Source: DATIRA01 sp963766505
Lineage (GTDB): Bacteria > Pseudomonadota > Gammaproteobacteria > Steroidobacterales > Steroidobacteraceae
NCBI GenBank assembly: GCA_963766505.1
Contig: CAVYAL010000001.1
Location: 1-64,000, forward strand
DNA length: 64,000 nt
Reading direction: 5' to 3'
Shown here: piece by piece, positions 16,897 to 24,809 of the stretch
How positions within the stretch are numbered: the stretch's first letter is position 1
Layout of the letters: the number at the start of each line of letters is the position of its first letter
Program-made: the position numbers and the translations under genes
The notes under the pieces: model-generated
Databases searched by the model: none
What the model saw: only the letters and a program-made list of their open reading frames with translations
Told to the model about the DNA's origin: nothing

Positions 16897-16914
16897 ACCC
16901 GCGCAAGCGCGGGT
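16897..16914. other. Perfect hairpin between iscA and ndk
   Basis: ACCCGCGC-AA-GCGCGGGT is an uninterrupted inverted repeat in the 168-base gap between iscA and ndk. No T-run follows on either strand, so a classical intrinsic terminator is unlikely. It may stabilise or partially terminate the transcript, or belong to a dispersed GC-rich palindrome family. The rest of this gap shows no gene. Confidence 0.4.
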
Positions 16915-16998
16915 CCAGTCGGGCCAACCTCGAATTAGAACTGCGCAGTATAGCCGTGCGCAGGCCGGCAGCCAAGAAATGCCAGCGGCCGTCGGCAG

Positions 16999-17322
16999 TT
17001 AGACGTTGAAGCTCTCGCCGCAGCCGCACTCGCCCTTGACGTTCGGGTTATGGAACTTGAACGCCTCGTTGAGTCCCTGGCGCACGAAATCGATCTGGGT
17101 CCCGTCGACGAAGCCGAGGCTGTCCGCATCTACGATGACCTTGAGGCCGTCCTGCTCGAAAACCACGTCCTGCTCGCCGATCTCGTCCGCGTAGTTCACC
17201 ACGTACGCATACCCGGAGCAGCCGGTCTTCTTCACGCCGAGCCGCAGGCCGACGCCCCGGCCGCGCTTTTCGAGGTAGGTCCGTACGCGGTCTGCAGCAG
17301 AAGGTGTAAGTGAAACAGTCAT
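16999..17322 (-). CDS. iscA: Iron-sulfur cluster assembly protein IscA
   Basis: A-type Fe-S carrier protein of 107 residues. The three conserved cysteines are in KTGCSGYAY and in the C-terminal GECGCGESFNV. The segments VDGTQIDFVRQGLNEAFKF and HNPNVK favour IscA over ErpA or SufA. It probably delivers clusters, or iron, to apoproteins. It lies 33 bases downstream of the degenerate IscU-like gene and in one run with iscS. The usual partners hscB, hscA and fdx are not present here. Confidence 0.93.
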   Translation of the reverse strand: MTVSLTPSAADRVRTYLEKRGRGVGLRLGVKKTGCSGYAYVVNYADEIGEQDVVFEQDGLKVIVDADSLGFVDGTQIDFVRQGLNEAFKFHNPNVKGECGCGESFNV

Positions 17323-17355
17323 CTCGATCGCGTTCCAGTGAGTGCAGCGAGGATT

Positions 17356-17748
17356 CTACACCGTAGACCGGGGCATCCCCGCCCAGTTCCCCGCCGCATC
17401 GCGCAGCGCGTCCTGGAGTACGAGCAGCCGGCCGAACTTGTGCGGTGGCACGCCGAGCGCCTCTGCCGCCTCGCGCCAGTCCCAGTCTAGCAGCCGCTGC
17501 CGGGGCCAGCCGACCGCACGCTCGGTCAGCCAGGAAGCGGCCGCGATCAGGTGCGGACAACCATAGGCCCGGAATCGGCCGGCGGCGACCTGCTCATCGC
17601 GCAGCGCGAACTCGAACTCCACCTCGGCTCCGTCACGAACCGAACCGGCGCGACCGAGAACCACCTGCGCGGTCGGTGCGAGCGGACTCGACCCGGGCAG
17701 TTCCCGCAGCCTGCGCAGGACCTCGTCCGAATAACGCGGGTCCGCCAT
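17356..17748 (-). CDS. Degenerate IscU/NifU-N-like scaffold protein with a single cysteine
   Basis: A 130-residue protein in the position of iscU. It keeps parts of the IscU fold: FRAYGCPHLIAAASWLTE corresponds to the FKTYGCGSAIASSS block, and VPPHKFGRLLVLQDALRDA to the LPPVKIHCSILAEDAIKAA block. Only one Cys (Cys64) remains. The cluster ligands normally in the ACGD and HCS motifs are absent, so it cannot hold a cluster the way IscU does. Its start overlaps the iscS stop by one base (TGATG), implying translational coupling with the sulfur donor. It may modulate IscS or accept persulfide; this is inference. Similar proteins seem to occur in Xanthomonas-like genomes. Confidence 0.7.
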   Translation of the reverse strand: MADPRYSDEVLRRLRELPGSSPLAPTAQVVLGRAGSVRDGAEVEFEFALRDEQVAAGRFRAYGCPHLIAAASWLTERAVGWPRQRLLDWDWREAAEALGVPPHKFGRLLVLQDALRDAAGNWAGMPRSTV

Positions 17749-18920
17749 CAGTCGCCTTTCCGTCCTGGCGCAATCGAGCGCAGGCGTGCCACTTCATCGA
17801 CCACGCGGCCCGCGGCAAAATCCACTTCTTCGACGGTCGTGAAGCGCCCGAGGCTGAGCCGCAGCGAACTCTGCGCAAGCTCGTCGCTGCGCCCGAGCGC
17901 CCGCAGCACGTAGGACGGCTCACCGCTCGCAGCCGCACAGGCCGAACCGGAGGCGATCGCGAGGTCGGCAAGCGCGGCCAGCAGGCTCTCGCCTTCGACG
18001 CCCTCGATGCTGACGCTCAGGATGCCCGGTGCGCGCCTCTCGGGGTCACCGTTCAGCAGCGTCCCGGGCAGCCGGCTGAGTGACTGCCAGAGACGCTCGC
18101 GCAGCGCCGTGATGCGGGCCGCGTCCTCGACGAGACGCGCCCCGGCGATGCGGTAGGCGGCCCCCATGCCGACGACCTGGTGCGTCGGCACCGTCCCGGA
18201 GCGCAGCCCGCGTTCCTGCCCGCCGCCGTAGACCAGCGGCACGAGGCCGAGGCGCGGCTCACGCCGCACGCAGAGCGCGCCGATTCCCTTCGGCCCGTGC
18301 ACCTTGTGCGCGGTCAACGACAGCAGGTCGATGCAGTCGCCCGCGAAGTCCAGCGGCAGCTTTCCGGCACTCTGGGCCGCATCCACGTGGCAGATCACGC
18401 CGCGCTCCCGGCAGAGCCGCCCGACCGCGCCGACGTCCTGGCGGACGCCCGTCTCGTTGTTGACATGCATCAGCGAGACCAGCAGCGTGTCCGGCCGCAG
18501 CGCCTCCTCCACCTGCCAGGGCTCGACGATGCCGCTGGGCTGCGGCACCAGGTAACTGACTTCGAAACCCTCGCGTTCGAGTCTGCGGCAGGGATCGAGC
18601 ACCGCCGGATGCTCACTGCGCGAGGTGACGATGTGCCGCCCGCGCTCGCGGTAGAACCGGGCCGCGCCGAACAAGGCAAGGTTGTCGGCCTCGGTCGCGC
18701 CGGAGGTCCACAGCACCTCCTCAGGAGCCGCACCTGCCAGCGCGGCCACCTCTGCCCTGGCCTGTTCCACCCGCGCCCGCGCGCGCCGCCCGGGTTCGTG
18801 CCCCGTCGCCGAAGGGTTCGCGAAATCGCCGCTCGATCCCAGGCACTCGAGCATTGCCTCGATGACCTCCGGGTCGACCGGCGTCGTCGCTGCATTGTCC
18901 AGGTAGACCACTGCCTTCAT
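17748..18920 (-). CDS. iscS: Cysteine desulfurase (IscS-type)
   Basis: PLP enzyme of 390 residues that releases sulfur from cysteine for Fe-S clusters and tRNA thiolation. It begins VVYLDNAATTPVDPEVIEAM. The PLP lysine is in SLTAHKVHGPKGIG and the catalytic Cys in ASGSACAAASGEPSYVLRAL, the IscS-type loop. RSGTVPTHQVVGMG is also typical. It overlaps the trmJ stop by four bases (ATGA) and the IscU-like gene by one base. No iscR lies between trmJ and iscS, unlike in E. coli, so the Fe-S feedback regulation usual for this operon is not apparent. Confidence 0.95.
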   Translation of the reverse strand: MKAVVYLDNAATTPVDPEVIEAMLECLGSSGDFANPSATGHEPGRRARARVEQARAEVAALAGAAPEEVLWTSGATEADNLALFGAARFYRERGRHIVTSRSEHPAVLDPCRRLEREGFEVSYLVPQPSGIVEPWQVEEALRPDTLLVSLMHVNNETGVRQDVGAVGRLCRERGVICHVDAAQSAGKLPLDFAGDCIDLLSLTAHKVHGPKGIGALCVRREPRLGLVPLVYGGGQERGLRSGTVPTHQVVGMGAAYRIAGARLVEDAARITALRERLWQSLSRLPGTLLNGDPERRAPGILSVSIEGVEGESLLAALADLAIASGSACAAASGEPSYVLRALGRSDELAQSSLRLSLGRFTTVEEVDFAAGRVVDEVARLRSIAPGRKGD

Positions 18921-19666
18921 GACCGCTTACCCCCGGTCTCTGCCCGCGGGGCGCCCGCGCGCCGACGGCGCCCCTGCACGGCGGTGAGTATTCCGCGCAG
19001 GATGTTGACCTCGTTCTGGTCGAGCACCGCGCGGTTGAACAGCCGCCGCAACCGCAGCATCAGGTGGCCCGAGCCCGTCCGGTCACGGAAGTCGATTTCC
19101 CCGAGGACCTGCTCGAGCTGCTCGAACAGCTTCTCCATTTCGGCCGCGGTCGCGAGCGGCACCTTCTGGTCGTCAGCCGCAGGAACGGACCGTGCGGCGA
19201 TCAGCACCTCGTAGGCGAGCACCTGCACCGCCATCGCCAGGTTCAGCGAGGCATATTGCGAACCGGTCGGAATCGTGACAAGCAGCTGGCACTGCTCGAT
19301 CTCCTCGTTCGAAAGCCCCGATCGCTCGCTGCCGAACAGCAGCGCGACCTCGCCGGTGGCCCCGGCCTGGCAGATCTCGAGCGCCGCCTCGCGGGGCTCG
19401 AGCACCCGCCACGCCATCTGGCGCGGCCGCGCAGTCGTGCCGACCACCAGACCACAGTCGTCGACGGCCTCCCGCAGCTGGCTGCAGATGCGTGCCCGGG
19501 CGAGAACGTCAGCCGCGTTCGAGGCCATCGCAGTCGCCTCGGCGGCAGGGAACCGTTCCGGCGACACGAGGTACAGGTCCTCGAGACCCATCGTCTTCAT
19601 GGCGCGCGCAACCGAGCCTATGTTGCCCGGGTGCGAGGTGCCGACGAGGACAATACGTAAAGACAT
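18917..19666 (-). CDS. trmJ: tRNA (cytidine/uridine-2'-O-)-methyltransferase TrmJ
   Basis: SPOUT-class methyltransferase of 249 residues that modifies the ribose at position 32 of tRNAs. Visible are IVLVGTSHPGNIGSVARAMK at the N-terminus and the trefoil-knot SAM-binding blocks LLFGSERSGLSNEEIEQC and IPTGSQYASLNLAMAVQVLA. A C-terminal extension with a basic tail (QGRRRRAGAPRAETGGKRS) follows. It heads the long minus-strand run toward der and is divergent from suhB, as in E. coli. A TAGAAT hexamer 8 bases before the start codon might be a -10 element but lacks a clear -35. Confidence 0.95.
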   Translation of the reverse strand: MSLRIVLVGTSHPGNIGSVARAMKTMGLEDLYLVSPERFPAAEATAMASNAADVLARARICSQLREAVDDCGLVVGTTARPRQMAWRVLEPREAALEICQAGATGEVALLFGSERSGLSNEEIEQCQLLVTIPTGSQYASLNLAMAVQVLAYEVLIAARSVPAADDQKVPLATAAEMEKLFEQLEQVLGEIDFRDRTGSGHLMLRLRRLFNRAVLDQNEVNILRGILTAVQGRRRRAGAPRAETGGKRS

Positions 19667-19748
19667 GCTCTGCTATTCTACCGGCCCGACGGCGGATCTC
19701 TGACGGAGCTCTTTGCCGCGTGTAGCGGATCATCGCGAAACAGCCCTG

Positions 19749-20549
19749 ATGCAGCCACTTCTCAATATCGCCGTTCGTGCCGCGCGTCGGGCAGGAGACC
19801 TGATCGTGCGCAACGTGGATCGCGTTCCGACGCTGGACGTGCGATCCAAGAGCCGGAACGACTTCGTCTCGGAAATCGACCATCTCGCGGAGCGGGACAT
19901 CATCGAGACCGTCCGCCGCACGCATCCGGACCACGGCTTTCTCGGCGAGGAGAGCGGCCGCAGCGGGGGCGATGAGTTCCTGTGGATCATCGACCCGCTC
20001 GACGGGACGACCAACTTCCTGCACGGCTTTCCGGTCTTTGCGGTATCGATCGCGGTGCAGTACCGCGGGCGCCTCGAACACGCCGTCGTCTACGACCCGA
20101 TGCGCCAGGAACTGTTCACCGCCTCCCGTGGCGATGGAGCACAGCTCGACGGGCGGAAGATCCGGGTCAGCAAGCAGGCGGCCCTGGAAGGCGCGCTGAT
20201 CGGCACCGGCTTCCCGTACCGCGCGAACGCTCGGTGGATGAACGAATACCTGTCGATGCTGCGACTGGTGATGGAAAGGACGGCCGGCATCCGGCGACCC
20301 GGCGCGGCCTCGCTCGACCTGGCCTACCTGGCGGCCGGACGCCTCGACGGGTTCTGGGAGATCGGGCTCAACGCCTGGGATACGGCGGCCGGAACGCTGC
20401 TGATCACCGAAGCGGGCGGGCGGGTCGGCACGCTGACCGGAGGGGAGTACCGCCAGAACGGCAACATCATCGCCGGCAGCCCCAAGGTATACGAGGAAAT
20501 GGTCGAAGCGTTGCGGCCACTGGTCCCGGCGGACCTGCGCGAGGACTGA
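19749..20549 (+). CDS. suhB: Inositol-1-monophosphatase family protein SuhB
   Basis: A 266-residue Mg-dependent phosphatase; in E. coli SuhB also joins the rRNA antitermination complex. Metal-binding motifs are FLGEESG, WIIDPLDGTTNFLHGFP and WDTAAGTLLITEAGG. The start MQPLLNIAVRAARRAG aligns with the E. coli start and gives nearly the same length; an in-frame codon 36 bases upstream would add unrelated residues. Divergent from trmJ and convergent with terC after 34 bases. Whether the role is inositol metabolism or rRNA transcription cannot be told from the sequence. Confidence 0.95.
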   Translation: MQPLLNIAVRAARRAGDLIVRNVDRVPTLDVRSKSRNDFVSEIDHLAERDIIETVRRTHPDHGFLGEESGRSGGDEFLWIIDPLDGTTNFLHGFPVFAVSIAVQYRGRLEHAVVYDPMRQELFTASRGDGAQLDGRKIRVSKQAALEGALIGTGFPYRANARWMNEYLSMLRLVMERTAGIRRPGAASLDLAYLAAGRLDGFWEIGLNAWDTAAGTLLITEAGGRVGTLTGGEYRQNGNIIAGSPKVYEEMVEALRPLVPADLRED

Positions 20550-20583
20550 GCCCGGGCCTCGCTCACCCCCGGCCGCCGCGCTG

Positions 20584-21561
20584 TCACTCCGGCGGCAGGA
20601 TCCGGCGATTCTCCCGTCTTGTCACCCACAGCGACGCCAGGATGCCGCCCAGCAGCGTACCCAGGATGATCGCGAGCGAGACCAGGTTCGGCACGTGGAA
20701 GCGGCTCGCGAGCATCATCTTCACGCCCACGAACGCGAGGATGAACACCAGGCTGTATTTCAGGTAGCGGAACATGGCCATCAGGCCAGCCACTGCGAAG
20801 TACAGCGAACGCAGCCCGAGGATCGCGAAGGCGTTCGAGGTGAACACCAGGAACGGATCGCGGGTCACGGCCAGGATCGCCGGTATCGAGTCCACCGCGA
20901 ACACGACGTCGGTGAGCTCCACCATCACCAGCGCCACGAACAGCGGCGTCGCGTACAGCGTGCCCTGGCGGCGGACGAAGAACCGCGCCCGATCGAGTTC
21001 CTCGGTAACCGGCACGAAGCGCCGCACCAGCCGCGCCGGGATGCTGCGCTCGAAGTCGATCTTCTCGTCGTCCTCGCGAAGCATGCGCAGCGCCGAGACG
21101 AGCAGGATCGCCCCGAAGACGTAGAACATCCAGTCGAAGTAATGCAGCAGCGTCGTTCCGGCTGCGATCATCAGTCCCCGCAGCACGATCGCGCCAACGA
21201 TGCCCCAGAACAGGACCCGGTACTGGTAAAGCGCGGGAATCCGCAGATAAGCGAAGATCAGCGCGATGACGAAGATGTTGTCGACCGACAGCGACCATTC
21301 GAGCAGGTAGCCGGTGATGAACTGCACCACGGCATCCGCCCCGCCGCTGACGCCCGGACCGGGAACGAAGCCGAACCAGGCGTGCTCGTAGAGACCGTAG
21401 ACGACCAGGTTGAACGACATCGCGACGCTGACCCAGACCATCGTCCAGAACAGCGCCTGGCGGACCGAGAGCTCCGCCGCCTCACGATGCAGCACGCTGA
21501 GGTCGAGGACCAGCAGCGTAAGGAAGAAGACCAGGAAGCCACCCCAGACAAGCCCCATCAT
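20584..21561 (-). CDS. TerC/Alx-family integral membrane protein
   Basis: A 325-residue polytopic membrane protein with about nine hydrophobic segments. The family's intramembrane acidic motifs are present: LLEWSLSVDNIFVIALIFAY in the first half and MVELTDVVFAVDSIPAIL in the second. TerC/Alx proteins are linked to metal (manganese) export, tellurite resistance and metallation of secreted proteins. A short acidic loop (REDDEKIDFERS) separates the two halves. The C-terminus is basic (RRENRRILPPE). No yybP-ykoY-type manganese riboswitch fits in the 41-base gap to secF, so regulation may come from read-through of the sec operon. Confidence 0.92.
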   Translation of the reverse strand: MMGLVWGGFLVFFLTLLVLDLSVLHREAAELSVRQALFWTMVWVSVAMSFNLVVYGLYEHAWFGFVPGPGVSGGADAVVQFITGYLLEWSLSVDNIFVIALIFAYLRIPALYQYRVLFWGIVGAIVLRGLMIAAGTTLLHYFDWMFYVFGAILLVSALRMLREDDEKIDFERSIPARLVRRFVPVTEELDRARFFVRRQGTLYATPLFVALVMVELTDVVFAVDSIPAILAVTRDPFLVFTSNAFAILGLRSLYFAVAGLMAMFRYLKYSLVFILAFVGVKMMLASRFHVPNLVSLAIILGTLLGGILASLWVTRRENRRILPPE

Positions 21562-21602
21562 GGGCCCCTGCGCCGGAGAAGGCTCATGGGATCACCTTGC
21601 CC

Positions 21603-22541
21603 TCAGGGCAGCTCGTCGACCGCGTCCTTTTCCTTCTGCACCGGCATCAGGTCGCGCGCCGTGAGCTTGAGGTCCAGCGCGGTCGCGCTGGCGATGTAGA
21701 TGGACGAGTAGGTACCGACAACGATGCCGATCGCCAGCGCCGTCGCGAAGCCCCGCAGTATCTCGCCACCGAAGAAGAGCAATGCCAGCACCGTCAGCAT
21801 CGTCGTGCCGCTGGTCATGATCGTGCGCGACAGCGTCTCGTTGATCGCCGTGTCCATCACCTGCTCCGGCGTGCCCTTGCGCATCGACAGGAAGCGCTCG
21901 CGGATCCGGTCGAACACCACGACGGTGTCGTTCAGCGAGTAGCCGATCACGGCCAGGATCGCCGCAAGCGCCGGCAGGTCGAAGGTCATCCCGGTCAGCG
22001 AGAAGATGCCGAGGATGATGATCGGGTCGTGCATCGCCGCGATGATGGCCCCGACACCGAGCTTCCACTGGAAGCGAAACGCGACGTAGGCCAGGATAAG
22101 CAGGAACGTGAACAGCACCGCGAGCGCGCCCTTCTCCGCGAGTTCCTTGCCCACCTGTGGCCCGACGACCTCGGTACGGCGCAACTCCACGCCAGCGGCG
22201 TCGGCCTGGATCGCGCTCAGCACCGACTGCGCCAGCTGGTTGACGTCCTGCTCCCCTTCCCGCGGCAGCAGCCTGACCAGCACGTCCTGCGCATTGCCGA
22301 AGCTCTGCACGACTGCATCGCCGTAGCCTGCCTTCTCCAGCGAGGCGCGCACCTTCTGCAGGTCCGCGTCCTGCGGGAAGCCGATCTCGAGCTCGACGCC
22401 GCCGGTGAAGTCGATGCCGAAATTGAGCCCGCGGATCATGAGCGAGGCCACCGCGGCGAGGATGATCACGGCCGAGACCACGTACCACCGCTTGCGGGTG
22501 GCCATGAACGGGAATCGGGTCTTGTGCGAGAAGAATTCCAT
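21603..22541 (-). CDS. secF: Protein translocase subunit SecF
   Basis: SecF, with SecD and YajC, uses the proton motive force to complete protein export through SecYEG. The 312-residue protein begins FFSHKTRFPFMATRKRWYVV, then has the periplasmic signature NFGIDFTGGVELEIGFPQ. The SecD/SecF export domain contains TLSRTIMTSGTTMLTVLALL, and there are six membrane segments. It lies nine bases downstream of secD. The order yajC-secD-secF is the conserved one. Confidence 0.97.
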   Translation of the reverse strand: MEFFSHKTRFPFMATRKRWYVVSAVIILAAVASLMIRGLNFGIDFTGGVELEIGFPQDADLQKVRASLEKAGYGDAVVQSFGNAQDVLVRLLPREGEQDVNQLAQSVLSAIQADAAGVELRRTEVVGPQVGKELAEKGALAVLFTFLLILAYVAFRFQWKLGVGAIIAAMHDPIIILGIFSLTGMTFDLPALAAILAVIGYSLNDTVVVFDRIRERFLSMRKGTPEQVMDTAINETLSRTIMTSGTTMLTVLALLFFGGEILRGFATALAIGIVVGTYSSIYIASATALDLKLTARDLMPVQKEKDAVDELP

Positions 22542-22550
22542 GATGCTCCC

Positions 22551-24410
22551 TCAGATCGGCAGCGACGCGAGCTTGCGACGGCGGCCCCAGAGGACCTCGA
22601 TCAGCGCCCGGCCCCCGATGATCGCCGTGAACATCGAGGTGATGATGCCGAGCGACAGCACGACCGCAAAACCGCGTACCGGACCAGTTCCGAACGTGAA
22701 CAGCACCACGCCGGCGATCAGCGTCGTGACGTTCGCGTCCGCGATGGCCGAGAAGGCCTTCTCGAAGCCGGAATTGATCGCAGCATGGGGGCTCATGCCG
22801 TTGCGGAGCTCTTCCCGGATGCGCTCGAAGATCAGGATGTTCGCATCGACGGCCATACCGACCGTGAGCACGATGCCCGCGATGCCCGGCAGCGAAAGCG
22901 AGGCCTGCAGCAGCGACAGCAGCGCGGTGAGCAGCACCACGTTCGAGAGCAGCACGGCATCGGCGACCAGGCCGAAGCCCTTGTAGTAGATGACCATGAA
23001 CACGAACGTCGCGAGCAGGCCGATCACCAGCGCCCGCACGCCGCGGTCGATGTTGTCCTGCCCGAGGCTCGGGCCGACGGTGCGCTGCTCGACGATGTAC
23101 AGCGGGGCCGCGAGCGACCCGGCGCGCAGCAGCAGCGCAAGCTCTCTCGCTTCGCCGGCGAGCAGGCCGGTGATCTGGAAATTGCTGCTGAACACGCCGC
23201 GGATCGTGGCGACGCTGATCACTTCCTCCGCGGTGCATTCATTGCCCGAGCGCACGCCCTGGCAGGGCTGGTCCTCGGCCAGCCGTTTCTTTTCTATGAA
23301 GACGACCGCCATCGGCCGCCCGACGTTCTCCCGCGTCGTCTCGAGCATCTCCGCGGCGCCGCGGGCATCGAGCTTGACGTAGACGGCGGGCTGTCCTTCG
23401 GAGAATCCGGAGCTCGCGTCCACCAGCTGCTCGCCGGACGCGATGACGTCGCGCTTGAGCAGCACCGGGCGCCCCTCTCGCGTCTGGTAAAGCTTCGAAC
23501 CCAGCGGGGCCCGATTCAGGCGCTCGGCTTCCAGCGCGTCGTTCTGGTCGTCCACCAGCCGGAACTCGAGCGTCGCGGTCGCACCGAGCACGCGCAGCGC
23601 CTCGTTCGGGTCCTGCACACCAGGCAGCTGCACGACGATCCGGTCGACGCCCTGGCGGGCGACGATCGGCTCGGTGACGCCGAGCTCGTCCACCCGGTTG
23701 CGCAGCGTCGTGATGTTCTGCTGGATCGCGAAGTCCTGCCGCTGCTTGATCTGGTCAGGGCTCAGCTGGACCGTGACGGTGCCGCCGTCGGCCGTGCGGT
23801 CGCCGTCGATCCCGAGGTTCGGGTCCTGCTTGCGCAACAGTGCCGTGACCTTGTCGACGTCCTCGCTGCTGCGCAGCGTGATCGTCACGCTGTCCGTGCC
23901 GTCGCTCTGGATGCCGGCGAACGGAATGCGCTCGTCGCGCAGCAGCGTCCGGTAGTCGCGCTCCATGCTGGCGAGGAGCTGCGACACGGCTCCGGCGACG
24001 TCCACCTCGTAGACGAAGTAGACCCCGCCGCGCAGGTCGAGCCCGAGGCTCATCGGCTTCAATCCGATCGCGCGCATCCAGCCGGGCATGCGGGGTGCCC
24101 GCGAGAGCGCCGCGAGGTACTCACCCTCGGTGGCCTGCTGGATCGCTTCGCGGGCCGCGATCTGCTCGCTCACCTCGGCGAAGCGCAGCACCAGCCGGTC
24201 ATCCTCGATCCAGGCCGCCTCGGGCTGGATGCCCTGTGCGGCGAGCACCGCGTTGACTTCGTCGAGCCCCTGCTCGGTGACGGCGGCCCGATCATTGCGC
24301 GACAGCTGCAGCGCCGGCCCCTCGCCGAAGAAGTTTGGCAGCGCGAGCAGCAGTGCCGCCAGCATGACGATGGCGACCAGCCAGATTTTCCAGGCCGGAT
24401 ACGTATGCAT
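22551..24410 (-). CDS. secD: Protein translocase subunit SecD
   Basis: A 619-residue SecD, close to the E. coli length. It opens with YPAWKIWLVAIVMLAALLLA and contains the motif GLDLRGGVYFVYEVDV. A long periplasmic region with VDELGVTEPIVARQGVDRIV and VQLPGVQDPNEA follows. The C-terminal membrane domain has VGMAVDANILIFERIREELR, including the conserved Asp involved in proton use. It lies between yajC and secF in one operon with tgt and queA upstream. Confidence 0.97.
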   Translation of the reverse strand: MHTYPAWKIWLVAIVMLAALLLALPNFFGEGPALQLSRNDRAAVTEQGLDEVNAVLAAQGIQPEAAWIEDDRLVLRFAEVSEQIAAREAIQQATEGEYLAALSRAPRMPGWMRAIGLKPMSLGLDLRGGVYFVYEVDVAGAVSQLLASMERDYRTLLRDERIPFAGIQSDGTDSVTITLRSSEDVDKVTALLRKQDPNLGIDGDRTADGGTVTVQLSPDQIKQRQDFAIQQNITTLRNRVDELGVTEPIVARQGVDRIVVQLPGVQDPNEALRVLGATATLEFRLVDDQNDALEAERLNRAPLGSKLYQTREGRPVLLKRDVIASGEQLVDASSGFSEGQPAVYVKLDARGAAEMLETTRENVGRPMAVVFIEKKRLAEDQPCQGVRSGNECTAEEVISVATIRGVFSSNFQITGLLAGEARELALLLRAGSLAAPLYIVEQRTVGPSLGQDNIDRGVRALVIGLLATFVFMVIYYKGFGLVADAVLLSNVVLLTALLSLLQASLSLPGIAGIVLTVGMAVDANILIFERIREELRNGMSPHAAINSGFEKAFSAIADANVTTLIAGVVLFTFGTGPVRGFAVVLSLGIITSMFTAIIGGRALIEVLWGRRRKLASLPI

Positions 24411-24428
24411 TTAGCGTGTTCCCCGGGT

Positions 24429-24758
24429 TCAGGCGTTCTTGAGAGTGCCCTTGGGAAGGACGCTGCTGACGGTGGGACGCTGCACTTTGACCCGCACGCC
24501 GTCGGCCACCTCCACGGTCAGGAACTGATCGCCGACCTCGGTGATCTTGCCGAGAATGCCGCCGCTGGTGACGACTTCGTCGCCCACGGCCAGCGCCGCC
24601 ACCATTGCCTTGTGCTCCTTGGCCCGCTTCGCCTGCGGGCGGATCAGCAGGAAATAGAAGACGACAAAGATCAGGATCAGGGGCAACAGCTGGACAAAGG
24701 CGTTCGGCTGCGACCCGCCGGCGGCCTGGGCCCAGGCGCTCGCGATCAACCAATCCAT
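24429..24758 (-). CDS. yajC: Preprotein translocase subunit YajC
   Basis: A 109-residue single-pass membrane protein that associates with SecDF. A short leader region is followed by a membrane helix (FVQLLPLILIFVVFYFLLI), the conserved RPQAKRAKEHKAMV and the KOW-like segment VGDEVVTSGGILGKITEV. It is placed between tgt and secD as in most proteobacteria, with 18 bases to secD and 51 bases to tgt. Confidence 0.96.
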   Translation of the reverse strand: MDWLIASAWAQAAGGSQPNAFVQLLPLILIFVVFYFLLIRPQAKRAKEHKAMVAALAVGDEVVTSGGILGKITEVGDQFLTVEVADGVRVKVQRPTVSSVLPKGTLKNA

Positions 24759-24809
24759 CAGGTGAAACTCCTGTCAGGGGCCCCGAGGGGCGTCGAAAAA
24801 GGTGCGCGA

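Noticed and set aside
21562..21602. A yybP-ykoY manganese riboswitch before the TerC-type gene
   Set aside because: The 41-base gap is too short for this RNA and no matching stem is visible.
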